37,921 nucleotides of DNA, from positions 1 through 37,921 of the forward strand of contig CAMOUY010000008.1 of NCBI GenBank assembly GCA_946626785.1, written 5' to 3'. The notes under the pieces are model-generated. The model did no database searches. It worked only from the letters and a program-made list of their open reading frames with translations, and was not told where the DNA came from. This document shows, piece after piece, positions 23,279 through 30,564 of the stretch; position 1 is the stretch's first letter, and every line of letters begins with the position of its first letter. The translations under genes and the position numbers were made by a program. Source of the stretch: UBA9732 sp003456855 (GTDB lineage Bacteria; Spirochaetota; Spirochaetia; Sphaerochaetales; Sphaerochaetaceae).

Positions 23279-23384
23279 ACCGGATTTGCCCTCCAGCTTG
23301 CTTCTGTAGGCAAGCCTCCGGGCCGCCTCGTTGCAAATGCATCCCTGCCGGAGCATTTGGCTATCGCTCGGATTCAAATCCGGT
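23279..23384 (-). other. Structured element next to tRNA-Cys, possible RNA or dispersed repeat
   Basis: A 106-base block is bounded by a perfect 10-bp inverted repeat ACCGGATTTG (23279-23288) / CAAATCCGGT (23375-23384). Inside, read on the minus strand, are CAAATGC/GCATTTG (7 bp), GCTTGC/GCAAGC (6 bp), and a TCCGG/CCGGA pairing that would cross the 7-bp stem as a pseudoknot. The block contains one copy of the tRNA-Cys 3' end but cannot fold as a normal tRNA. No open reading frame of note. Confidence 0.55.
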
Positions 23385-23403
23385 ATCTTTGGCCCATATA
23401 AAC

Positions 23404-23438
23404 CAAAAGCCCGAAACCTTTCGGCTTCAGGCTTTCGT
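23404..23438. terminator. Terminator downstream of tRNA-Cys
   Basis: The nested stem AAAGC/GCTTT (23406-23410, 23431-23435) plus CCGAAA/TTTCGG (23411-23416, 23419-23424) has T-rich sequence on both sides (CTTTTGGTTT on the minus strand, CGTTTTA on the plus strand). Confidence 0.6.
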
Positions 23439-23442
23439 TTTA

Positions 23443-23515
23443 GGTGCCGACCGGATTTGAACCGGTGAACAACGGTTTTGCAGACCGCCCCCTTAGACCA
23501 CTTGGGTACAGCACC
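23443..23515 (-). tRNA. tRNA-Cys (GCA)
   Basis: A 73-base cloverleaf on the minus strand. The acceptor GGTGCTG pairs with CGGCACC, the D arm is CCC/GGG, the anticodon stem GCGGT/ACCGT holds loop CTGCAAA with anticodon GCA, and the T arm is ACCGG-TTCAAAT-CCGGT. The CCA end is not encoded; TAAAA follows. Confidence 0.93.
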
Positions 23516-23645
23516 ATTTGCATTGAATGCCCTACTAATTTAACAAAATTCATTGTGCAATGCAAGTACTATTGTTCGTGCGTTACGATTCATTACTTGC
23601 TATTAATGGCAATTTGCAAGACAATTGGAACAAGGAGGCTTGGCC

Positions 23646-26015
23646 ATGGCAACCAACACAGATGGAATCATCAGACTGGACGGCAAAACTACAACCTACA
23701 TCATCAGAGTGAACGGGGCAGGGCATCTTGAGAACTTCTACTACGGAAGGAAGCTCAGAGATGATGCTGTTCTTGAGGGCTTGTACCCAAAGAGGATGAT
23801 AGGCATTGGAACCGGGGTCTCATACACAGAACATGATCCGCTTCTTTTTCTGGAGAACACCTGCCTTGAGACAAGCACCCCAGGCAAGGGCGATTTCAGA
23901 AGCCCTGCAATCCTTGTTGAATACGGCAAGGGGATGACGACTCTGGACTTCGTCTACAAGGCACATAGAATCGTCAAGGGGAAGCCTCAGATTAAGGGCA
24001 TCCCTGCACAGTCATACACCGAGAACCCTGACGATGCCACAACCCTTCAGTTCCAGCTTGTGGACAAGAAGCTTCCTATAGTCCTCCAGCTGAACTACAC
24101 GATGTTCACCGACTGTGATGTGATAGTCCGCTCAGCAGTGATCACCAATGGTTTGAAGGAGAACATCATCATAAGGAACATGGCAAGTCTGCAGCTTGAT
24201 CTGCCTGATGCGAACTGGAACGTGGTCTCCTTCGACGGAGCCTGGGCTAGAGAGAGGAAGACAGACCGCAGAAAGCTTGGAAACGGCATCATTGAGATCA
24301 GTTCCAACTGCGGTGTTTCAAGTGCCTTCCACAATCCTGCAATCCTGCTGGAGAGACCTGACTGCACATTCACAAGGGGAGAGTGCTACGCGTTCAATCT
24401 GATCTACTCCGGAAACCACAGGGAGATCATAGAGAAGACACCGTTCGGCCAGACAAGGGTCCAGACAGGAATCAATCCGCAGACCTTCTCCTGGACGCTT
24501 GAGCCAGGCAAGGAGTTCAAGACCCCTGAGGCTGTGGTCACATACTCGGCGTTCGGAAACAACCAGGCCAGCATCAACATGCACAAGTTCGTCAACGAGC
24601 ACATTGTGCGCGGCCTCTGGAAGTTCCGCGAGAGACCTGTTCTCTGCAACAACTGGGAGGCCACATACTTCAACTTCACGGAAAGCAAGATAGTTGAGCT
24701 TGCCAAGTCGGCCAGAGACCTTGGCGTTGAGCTGTTCGTCCTTGATGACGGATGGTTCGGGCAGAGGAACAATGACATGACAAGCCTTGGCGACTGGTTC
24801 GTGAACACCTCAAAGCTCCCTGGTGGAATCTCAAGGCTGTCAGACAGGATCCATGACCTTGGAATGTTGTTCGGCATCTGGGTGGAGCCTGAGATGGTAA
24901 GCAGACAGAGCCTTCTGTTTGACAAGCATCCTGACTGGGCCATCATAATCCCGAACCGTGATCCATCGATCGGCAGAAACCAGTTCATCCTGGACTTCAC
25001 CAGACAGGATGTCAGGGACTACATAGTCAAAGCGATGACCGATGTCTTCAGACGCTCGAAGGCAGATTACGTCAAATGGGACATGAACAGGATCTTCAGC
25101 GACCTTTACAGCGCATCGCTTGATAGAATGGGCGAGTTCTCGCACAGATACGTCCTTGGCCTCTACGAGGTGTTCGAGAGGTTGACAACCGCATTCCCGA
25201 AGATCCTCTTCGAGGGCTGCGCATCCGGCGGAAACAGATTCGACCTTGGAATCCTGTGCTTCATGCCTCAGATCTGGACAAGTGACAACTCTGATGCCTA
25301 CTGCAGAACACAGATCCAGAGCGGAACATCCTACGCATACCCTGTGAGTTCCATGGGAGCACACGTCTCCGCTTCTCCGAACCACCAGACACTTAGAAGG
25401 ACCGACATCGAGTCACGCTTCAATGTGGCTGCCTTCGGAAACCTTGGATATGAGATGGATCTTGGCTCTCTCAGTGCCGCCGAGAAGCAGGCTGTCGCCA
25501 ACCAAATCGCTTACTACAAGCGCCACAGAGCACTTTTGCAGTATGGTCGCTTCTTCAGATTGTCCGAGGGACTCGAGTCCAAGGAAAGCGAGGAGAGCAA
25601 CAGAGTCCGTTGGGTTGTGGCCAACACAGACTTCAGCGAGATGATTGTTCTGGACTTCCAGATCCTGAACCAGGCCAATGTGGGACCGGAGATCCTCAGA
25701 ATCCCGTTTGCAAGGCCTGACTTCGACTATGAGATAAAGGCTCGTGACCAGAAGGTCCCTCTTGAGCAGTTCGGAAGCCTTATCAACATGGTCAGCCCTG
25801 TCAGAGTGAAGAGCAACAGCACCGTCAAGAAGGCTCTGGACAAGAACATCATGCTCAAGGCTTCCGAGGAGATGTGCATAGTGTCAGGCGATGTCCTTGC
25901 ATACAGCGGACTGAGGCTGAATCCACAGTTCAGCGGAACAGGCTTCAACTCCGAGACTAGGGTGCTAGGTGATTTCGGCTCCAAGATGTATCACATCATG
26001 AGGGTCACGAAGTAA
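23646..26015 (+). CDS. Alpha-galactosidase, glycoside hydrolase family 36
   Basis: A 789-residue retaining alpha-galactosidase without signal peptide, so probably cytosolic, cleaving raffinose-type or melibiose-type galactosides. An N-terminal beta-sandwich domain (about 1-330) is followed by the TIM barrel from NNWEATYFNF, with ELFVLDDGWFG, the nucleophile D479 in KWDMNR and the acid/base D547 in SDNSDA. The length agrees with the tetrameric GH36 enzymes (about 730-790). The start is set by AAGGAGG (23632-23638). It stands alone, and the region 23516-23645 shows no convincing promoter. Its stop abuts the convergent fRMsr stop with no gap. Confidence 0.95.
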   Translation: MATNTDGIIRLDGKTTTYIIRVNGAGHLENFYYGRKLRDDAVLEGLYPKRMIGIGTGVSYTEHDPLLFLENTCLETSTPGKGDFRSPAILVEYGKGMTTLDFVYKAHRIVKGKPQIKGIPAQSYTENPDDATTLQFQLVDKKLPIVLQLNYTMFTDCDVIVRSAVITNGLKENIIIRNMASLQLDLPDANWNVVSFDGAWARERKTDRRKLGNGIIEISSNCGVSSAFHNPAILLERPDCTFTRGECYAFNLIYSGNHREIIEKTPFGQTRVQTGINPQTFSWTLEPGKEFKTPEAVVTYSAFGNNQASINMHKFVNEHIVRGLWKFRERPVLCNNWEATYFNFTESKIVELAKSARDLGVELFVLDDGWFGQRNNDMTSLGDWFVNTSKLPGGISRLSDRIHDLGMLFGIWVEPEMVSRQSLLFDKHPDWAIIIPNRDPSIGRNQFILDFTRQDVRDYIVKAMTDVFRRSKADYVKWDMNRIFSDLYSASLDRMGEFSHRYVLGLYEVFERLTTAFPKILFEGCASGGNRFDLGILCFMPQIWTSDNSDAYCRTQIQSGTSYAYPVSSMGAHVSASPNHQTLRRTDIESRFNVAAFGNLGYEMDLGSLSAAEKQAVANQIAYYKRHRALLQYGRFFRLSEGLESKESEESNRVRWVVANTDFSEMIVLDFQILNQANVGPEILRIPFARPDFDYEIKARDQKVPLEQFGSLINMVSPVRVKSNSTVKKALDKNIMLKASEEMCIVSGDVLAYSGLRLNPQFSGTGFNSETRVLGDFGSKMYHIMRVTK

Positions 26016-26462
26016 TCAGATATACTTCTCCAGAATTCTGACAAACTCCTCAAGACCAGCCTTGTCATTCTGGTCAAAGCGATTGAAGAGGGGGCTGTCT
26101 ATGTCCAGAACACCGAAGATCTCCCCCTTTCTGTGCATCGGGACGACGATTTCGCTGTTGCTGGCGCTGTCGCAGGCAATGTGACCGGGGAATTTGTGGA
26201 CATCCGGGACCAGCTGGGTGCGGTCCTCGGCAACTGCTGTGCCGCAGACCCCCTTTCCGATTGGGATCATTGTGCAGGCTACCTTGCCCTGAAAAGGTCC
26301 TAGAACAAGCTGATTGTCCTTGATTGTGTAGAATCCAACCCAATTCAGGCCATCAAGATGCTCGTTCAGAAGAGCAGAGGCGTTTGCCAGGTTTGTCATT
26401 GTGTATCTAACGCCTGAAACCAGGCCCTCAAGCATTGAATTAATCTGCGAATAGTCAGTCAT
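26016..26462 (-). CDS. msrC: Free methionine-(R)-sulfoxide reductase (GAF domain)
   Basis: A 148-residue GAF-fold enzyme reducing free Met-R-sulfoxide. The three redox cysteines C63, C73 and C97 have exactly the 10- and 24-residue spacing of the E. coli enzyme (C84, C94, C118), in the contexts VACTMIPIGKGVCGTA and HIACDSASNSEIVVP. I chose the ATG at 26462 because GGAG lies 6 bases upstream; the in-frame TTG at 26474 overlaps that site. Confidence 0.94.
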   Translation of the reverse strand: MTDYSQINSMLEGLVSGVRYTMTNLANASALLNEHLDGLNWVGFYTIKDNQLVLGPFQGKVACTMIPIGKGVCGTAVAEDRTQLVPDVHKFPGHIACDSASNSEIVVPMHRKGEIFGVLDIDSPLFNRFDQNDKAGLEEFVRILEKYI

Positions 26463-26501
26463 TTTTGTCTCCAATCTGATAATAATCCAAAGGCCTTGGG
26501 T

Positions 26502-26530
26502 TTGACAACATCTAACCCTGTTGTGATAGA
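26502..26530 (+). promoter_or_regulatory. Promoter before the YczE-like gene
   Basis: A perfect TTGACA (26502-26507) and a weak -10 GATAGA (26525-26530) are 17 bases apart. It would leave a leader of only about five bases before the ATG, which lacks a ribosome site. Confidence 0.4.
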
Positions 26531-26541
26531 CTTGCTTTGTT

Positions 26542-27219
26542 ATGAAAAAGACGTTCTACACTGAATTGGCATATGCTCTCGGCCTTGTATTCATAGCACT
26601 GGGCGCTGCTCTGATGGAGAAGGCAAACTTCGGCATGTCCATGATAGTTGCACCTGCTTACCTCATCTATCTGAAGATGTCTGCCACATACAGCTTCTTC
26701 ACCTTCGGCATGGCTGAGTACACCCTTCAGGGCGTATTGCTGATTCTGATGATAATCGTGATCAGGAAGTTCAAGGTATCCTACCTGTTCTCCTTTGTGA
26801 CCGCGGTCATCTACGGCTTCATTCTTGATGGTTTCATGCTTCTGGTTGGCGGAATTCAAGACCCTGGAATTGCCCTGAGAATCGTTCTGTACATTGCGGG
26901 CATGATTGCAGGCTCTGTCGGCGTCTCCCTTGTGTTCCACACCTACATCGCCCCTGAGGTCTACGAGCTCTTCGTCAAGGAGGTCTCAACCAAGATCAAC
27001 AAGGACATCAACAAGGTGAAGACCGTCTACGACATCACAAGCTGTCTCCTGGGTGTGGTCCTCTCCTTCAGCTTCTTCGGTCTCTGGGTCTTCGAGGGAG
27101 TCAAATGGGGAACCATAGTGTGTGCACTCATCAATGGAAGCCTGATAGGGCTCTCCACAAGGATCTTCGAGCACTTCTTCGAGTTCAAGGACGGACTCAA
27201 GCTCAGAAAGTACTTCTAA
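26542..27219 (+). CDS. YczE/YitT-like membrane protein of unknown function
   Basis: A 225-residue inner-membrane protein with about five hydrophobic segments (LAYALGLVFIALGAALM, then VLLILMIIVI, YLFSFVTAVIYGFILDGFML, VLYIAGMIAGSVGVSLVF, ITSCLLGVVLSFSFFGL). The N-terminal GLVFIALGAALMEKANFGMSMIVAPAYLI matches the YczE/DUF6198 type of uncharacterised membrane proteins. A charged stretch (FVKEVSTKINKDINKVK) lies in a cytoplasmic loop. No function can be assigned. Confidence 0.8.
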   Translation: MKKTFYTELAYALGLVFIALGAALMEKANFGMSMIVAPAYLIYLKMSATYSFFTFGMAEYTLQGVLLILMIIVIRKFKVSYLFSFVTAVIYGFILDGFMLLVGGIQDPGIALRIVLYIAGMIAGSVGVSLVFHTYIAPEVYELFVKEVSTKINKDINKVKTVYDITSCLLGVVLSFSFFGLWVFEGVKWGTIVCALINGSLIGLSTRIFEHFFEFKDGLKLRKYF

Positions 27220-27252
27220 AAAGAAAGGGCACGCACCTTTCGGCACATGCCC
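27220..27252 (-). terminator. Terminator between the YczE-like gene and mgtE
   Basis: The outer stem GGGCA (27227-27231) / TGCCC (27248-27252) has an inner CC/GG pair. On the minus strand it is followed by TTTCTTTTT, so it mainly serves mgtE. Confidence 0.65.
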
Positions 27253-27273
27253 AAATGCTGAAAACCGAACCTC

Positions 27274-28665
27274 TCAGAACAGGATCATTGACGCTATGGA
27301 CAAATAGATCAGCAGTGAGAGAGCGTCGACTATTGTGGTGATGAACGGACTTGCCATGACGGCAGGGTCGAAGCCCAGCTTCTTCGCCAGAAGCGGCAGG
27401 GCGCATCCGATCAGTTTTGCCATCACAACGGTGAGTGCCATTGTGATGCTGACAACCAGTGCAACAAGGGGGAAGGAGTAGGTGGTTGCCTCTGCCATGT
27501 TGCCGAACAGAAGACCATCGACCAGCATGACCTTTCCGAAGCAGACGATTCCAAGTGCGATTCCGCACATAAGAGCGGTCGCGAACTCCTTCAGAAGAAC
27601 ACGGCCTATGTCCTTGAACTCCAGCTCTCCAAGTGAGATCGCACGTATGACGGTGACTGATGACTGTGAACCGGAGTTTCCACCGGTACCCATCAGCATA
27701 GGGATGAAGGCTGTAAGGATTACGAGCTGGGCGAGGGCGCTCTCGAAGCTTGTGATGATCAGGCCTGTGAAGGTTGCGGAGACCATCAAGATCATCAACC
27801 ATGGGAATCTGTTCTTGAAGAGAACCCATGGGGAGGTCTTCAGATATGAAGTCTCGTAAGGAGTCTGAGCGGACATGATCGTGATATCCTCGGTTGCCTC
27901 TTCCTCCATGACGTCCATGGCATCGTCGAATGTGATGATACCGACCATTCGGTTGTCGCTGTTCACTACAGGCAGTGCCATGAAGTTGTACTTGGACATC
28001 TGCTTGGCGACCTCTTCCTGGTCCATCATAGTGCTCACTGTGATGACGTTGGTTGTCATCAGCTGGTCAACCTTGGTCTGCTGGTCCTTCGCAAGCATGA
28101 GGTCCTTGGCTGAGACCAGACCGAGTATTCTGTTGAATCTGGACAGGACGTAGCATGTGTAGATGGTCTCCTTGTCCAGACCGGTCTCCCTGATTCTGTT
28201 GAAGGCCTCGGCGACTGTCATGTCCGCGGAGAGGGAGATGTACTCCGTTGTCATGATCGATCCGGCCGAGTTCTCAGGGAACTGCAGGATCTCGTTGATC
28301 TCGCGCCTTCTGTCCGGGGTGACGTGCTTGAGGATTCTGCTGACGACGTTTGCAGGCATCTCCTCTACGATGTCTGCTGCATCATCGACGTAGAGCTCGT
28401 CCAGAACCTGCTTGAGCTCTGTATCCGAGAAGCCCTTGATCAAAAGCTCCTGGTTGTCCGGATCCATCTCGACGAAGGTGTCAGCAGCCACGTCCTTAGG
28501 CAGAAGCCTGAACATGATCGGCAGCTGATCTTCGCTGAGCTCATTGAATATAGTAGCTATATCGGAAGGGTTCATTGTGACCAGAACATCCTTCACGGTT
28601 GCATATTTCTTATTTTTAACCAACACCTTCAAAGTGTCTTCGACACTAACGTTATGCTGTTCCAT
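27274..28665 (-). CDS. mgtE: Magnesium transporter MgtE
   Basis: A 463-residue Mg2+ channel/transporter of the inner membrane. Domains in order are the N-terminal superhelical MgtE_N domain (about 10-125), two CBS domains (about 130-260) that sense cytosolic Mg2+, a connecting helix, and five membrane helices from about 285. Channel motifs are GTGGNSGSQSS and LGFDPAVMASPFITTIVDALSLLIYL; the Asp in the latter segment lines the pore in the family. Ribosome site AAGGAGA. Unusually, a 216-base leader with its own small ORF precedes it, so expression is probably controlled by leader translation. Confidence 0.95.
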   Translation of the reverse strand: MEQHNVSVEDTLKVLVKNKKYATVKDVLVTMNPSDIATIFNELSEDQLPIMFRLLPKDVAADTFVEMDPDNQELLIKGFSDTELKQVLDELYVDDAADIVEEMPANVVSRILKHVTPDRRREINEILQFPENSAGSIMTTEYISLSADMTVAEAFNRIRETGLDKETIYTCYVLSRFNRILGLVSAKDLMLAKDQQTKVDQLMTTNVITVSTMMDQEEVAKQMSKYNFMALPVVNSDNRMVGIITFDDAMDVMEEEATEDITIMSAQTPYETSYLKTSPWVLFKNRFPWLMILMVSATFTGLIITSFESALAQLVILTAFIPMLMGTGGNSGSQSSVTVIRAISLGELEFKDIGRVLLKEFATALMCGIALGIVCFGKVMLVDGLLFGNMAEATTYSFPLVALVVSITMALTVVMAKLIGCALPLLAKKLGFDPAVMASPFITTIVDALSLLIYLSIASMILF

Positions 28666-28754
28666 TGCATATCTCCTTGACCATCAAGAGTGGAACGAGT
28701 ATCAGTGCAGAAACTACCTGTATGGGAATCTGTCGTTGGGAATAAAGGTCTAAA

Positions 28755-28835
28755 TCAAAGACGTTTGTTACCGGAGGACTCCAGATTAGGCACAGGGTCA
28801 GGATCTGCAAACAATCTACTACTACCAGCTTCCAT
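28755..28835 (-). CDS. 26-codon leader ORF upstream of mgtE, MgtL-like
   Basis: An ORF of 26 codons plus TGA starts with ATG at 28835, seven bases after the strong ribosome site GGAGG (within 28842-28849). It lies in the 5' leader between the promoter (28888-28916) and mgtE. Codons 10-19 read ADPDPVPNLE, an alternation of acidic residues and prolines. The E. coli MgtL leader peptide, which makes ribosomes abort at low Mg2+ and thereby raises MgtA, has EPDPTPLP. The likeness plus the position before a Mg2+ transporter suggests the same sensing principle. Sequence 28840-28847 (ribosome site) is exactly complementary to 28773-28780 (codons 19-22). The stop codon is 89 bases from the mgtE start. 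Function is inferred. Confidence 0.7.
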   Translation of the reverse strand: MEAGSSRLFADPDPVPNLESSGNKRL

Positions 28836-28847
28836 GACAAGTCCTCC
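28773..28847 (-). promoter_or_regulatory. Self-pairing that can hide the leader ORF's ribosome site
   Basis: On the RNA, GGAGGACT (complement of 28840-28847) and AGTCCTCC (complement of 28773-28780) are perfect 8-bp complements 59 bases apart. The first is the Shine-Dalgarno region, the second lies just past the Pro/Asp codons. No T-tracted intrinsic terminator and no M-box consensus were recognised in the leader. Confidence 0.55.
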
Positions 28848-28887
28848 TTATTGAAGAAGATGTGGGCTTCTACGCACCCAAATGAAA

Positions 28888-28916
28888 ATTTTATCAGTTT
28901 CAGCAATGGCGTTCAA
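28888..28916 (-). promoter_or_regulatory. Promoter of the mgtE leader-mgtE transcript
   Basis: A -35 TTGAAC (complement of 28911-28916) and a -10 TAAAAT (complement of 28888-28893) are 17 bases apart. Transcription would start near 28881, giving a leader of about 216 bases to mgtE. Confidence 0.7.
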
Positions 28917-28953
28917 TCCAAAAAAAAGAATTTCATAATTTTTTGAGTAACTG

Positions 28954-28983
28954 TTGACAGAAACATGGCCTTGGTGATATCAT
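28954..28983 (+). promoter_or_regulatory. Promoter of cysK
   Basis: A perfect -35 TTGACA (28954-28959) and a -10 TATCAT (28978-28983) are 18 bases apart. Confidence 0.75.
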
Positions 28984-28993
28984 TAAAACCAAG

Positions 28994-29009
28994 TAAACCA
29001 GTAGGTTTA
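28994..29009 (+). promoter_or_regulatory. Candidate Rrf2/CymR operator in the cysK leader
   Basis: The inverted repeat TAAACC-AGTA-GGTTTA lies just downstream of the cysK -10, at the expected start of transcription. A related repeat ACCC-ATA-GGGT (30059-30069) overlaps the promoter of the rrf2-type gene. Confidence 0.5.
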
Positions 29010-29059
29010 GTAGAATTAAACTTTAGACTACAGGCTTTGAACCTGCAGGGGAGAGGAAC

Positions 29060-29992
29060 ATGGCAAGAATCTATAATCAGATCACAGAACTGATCGGAAA
29101 CACACCGCTTTTGAATGTACGAAACTATTCCAAGGCAAATGACCTGAAAGCAACGATTTTGGTAAAGCTGGAATATCTGAATCCAGCAGGCAGCGTCAAG
29201 GACAGAATCGCCAAGGCAATGATCGAGGATGCAGAGAAGAAGGGACTTCTGAAGCAGGGCTCAGTCATCATCGAGCCAACCAGTGGAAACACAGGAATTG
29301 GTCTTGCGGCTGTTGCAGCATCCAGAGGCTACAGGGCAATCCTTACAATGCCGGAGACGATGAGCGTTGAGAGAAGAAACCTTTTGAAGGCCTATGGTGC
29401 AGAGATTGTGCTTACAGAAGGCTCAAAGGGAATGAAAGGAGCCATCGCCAAGGCAGATGAGCTTGCAAAGGAGATTCCCAACAGCTTCATCCCAGGACAG
29501 TTTGACAACCCTGCAAACCCTGCAGCCCACGTTGCAACCACTGGACCTGAGATCTGGAACGACACCGACGGCAAGGTTGATTTCTTCGTGGCTGGAGTAG
29601 GCACCGGTGGAACACTTTCCGGAGTTGGAGAGTACCTGAAGTCAAAGAACCCTGATGTCAAGGTTGTGGCTGTGGAGCCTGCTGATTCCCCAGTGCTTTC
29701 AAAGGGTGTGGCAGGACCACACAAGATCCAGGGCATCGGAGCTGGCTTCGTACCTGCGACATTGAATACAAAGATCTACGATGAGATCATCACTGTCACC
29801 AGCGAGGATTCCTTCGCCACAGGAAAGTCTGTTGCACGTACAGACGGAGTTCTGGTGGGAATCTCATCTGGAGCTGCTCTCTTTGCAGCCACACAGATTG
29901 CAAAGCGTCCTGAGAACAAGGGCAAGACCATCGTGGTCCTTCTCCCTGACACAGGGGACCGCTATCTCTCAACTCCTCTTTTCCAGGATTGA
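29060..29992 (+). CDS. cysK: Cysteine synthase A (O-acetylserine sulfhydrylase)
   Basis: A 310-residue PLP enzyme joining O-acetylserine and sulfide to make cysteine. PLP lysine K47 is in NPAGSVKDR, the substrate loop is TSGNTG, and the phosphate loop is GVGTGGTLSG. The C-terminus has the conserved GISSGAALFAA. The ribosome site GGGGAGAGG precedes the ATG. The next gene downstream encodes a CymR-like regulator. In Bacillus, CymR works in complex with CysK, so the adjacency is meaningful. Confidence 0.96.
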   Translation: MARIYNQITELIGNTPLLNVRNYSKANDLKATILVKLEYLNPAGSVKDRIAKAMIEDAEKKGLLKQGSVIIEPTSGNTGIGLAAVAASRGYRAILTMPETMSVERRNLLKAYGAEIVLTEGSKGMKGAIAKADELAKEIPNSFIPGQFDNPANPAAHVATTGPEIWNDTDGKVDFFVAGVGTGGTLSGVGEYLKSKNPDVKVVAVEPADSPVLSKGVAGPHKIQGIGAGFVPATLNTKIYDEIITVTSEDSFATGKSVARTDGVLVGISSGAALFAATQIAKRPENKGKTIVVLLPDTGDRYLSTPLFQD

Positions 29993-30012
29993 GTTTCACC
30001 ATTGATTGTTTT

Positions 30013-30041
30013 CACCCGGTCGAGAGGCCGGGTGTCTTTGT
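30013..30041 (+). terminator. Terminator of cysK
   Basis: A 9-bp stem from CACCCGGTC (30013-30021) to GGCCGGGTG (30026-30034), with one T-G pair and a GAGA tetraloop, is followed by TCTTTGTCT. Confidence 0.8.
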
Positions 30042-30044
30042 CTA

Positions 30045-30074
30045 TTGAAAACCTACCAACCCATAGGGTATTAT
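30045..30074 (+). promoter_or_regulatory. Promoter of the Rrf2-family gene
   Basis: TTGAAA (30045-30050) and TATTAT (30069-30074) are 18 bases apart. The inverted repeat ACCC-ATA-GGGT (30059-30069) overlaps the spacer and -10, which suggests autorepression. Confidence 0.55.
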
Positions 30075-30092
30075 TGTCTTGGAGGCTGATGA

Positions 30093-30521
30093 ATGAAGAT
30101 CTCAACCAAAGGTCGTTATGCTCTATGTGTCATGCTGGACCTTGCCCAGCACTACGGGGAGGGCTGCATAGCCCTGAAGGACATTGCAGCAAGGCAGAAC
30201 ATCTCCAAGAAATACCTCGAGCAGATAGTTTCCCTTCTTAACAGACCCGAGATTCTCAAGACAGTGCGTGGAGCCCAGGGCGGATACATGCTTGCCAGGA
30301 CTCCTGACAAGTACACTGTTGCAGAGATTCTGAAGCTTGCAGAGGGCAGTCTTGCCCCGATTCCAAACCTTGAGGACCCTGCAGAGGCCGCTGCCGCTGC
30401 CGACTCACAGCTTCTCTATGTCTGGCAGGGCCTTTTCGATACAGTGAACAACTATCTTGAAGGCATTACGCTCCAGGACATAATCAATCACCAGACAGAG
30501 AACTTCAACTATATGATTTGA
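30093..30521 (+). CDS. Rrf2 family regulator, CymR-like
   Basis: A 142-residue winged-helix regulator. The N-terminus MKISTKGRYALCVMLDLAQHYGEG, then NISKKYLEQIVSLL and VRGAQGGYMLAR, follow Bacillus CymR closely. The three cluster-binding cysteines of IscR/NsrR (normally around residues 90-110) are absent; the only Cys is C12 in the first helix. It is therefore likely a cluster-free cysteine-metabolism repressor, probably acting with CysK. The ribosome site GGAGG is 7 bases upstream. Direct targets would be its own gene and cysK, by the repeats noted there. Confidence 0.85.
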   Translation: MKISTKGRYALCVMLDLAQHYGEGCIALKDIAARQNISKKYLEQIVSLLNRPEILKTVRGAQGGYMLARTPDKYTVAEILKLAEGSLAPIPNLEDPAEAAAAADSQLLYVWQGLFDTVNNYLEGITLQDIINHQTENFNYMI

Positions 30522-30564
30522 TTAAATGCAGGACTTTTTCACCATAAGAGACTTGCTAAACAGT

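Larger units (their letters stand above)
23269..23459. repeat. 20-bp direct repeat of the tRNA-Cys 3' end
   Basis: TTAGGTGCCGACCGGATTTG occurs at 23269-23288 and again at 23440-23459, where it is the 3' end of tRNA-Cys (T-arm and acceptor half). The copies are 171 bases apart in the same orientation, as in an att-site duplication or a partial tandem copy of the tRNA gene. Confidence 0.85.

Noticed and set aside
23001..23342. 113-residue reading frame antisense to the PIN gene and through the structured element
   Set aside because: It crosses the tRNA-derived repeat and hairpins and looks like a shadow frame.
23272..23400. Second complete tRNA gene beside tRNA-Cys
   Set aside because: Only the 3' end of a tRNA is present; no acceptor 5' strand, D arm or anticodon arm can be paired with it.
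28666..28880. M-box (ykoK) magnesium riboswitch in the mgtE leader
   Set aside because: I looked for the conserved GGUGAGGCUCCU-type core and did not see it; only a covariance search could exclude it fully.
28652..28906. 84-residue reading frame across the mgtE leader
   Set aside because: No ribosome site, it overlaps the mgtE start in another frame and covers the promoter; the 26-codon frame is far better placed.
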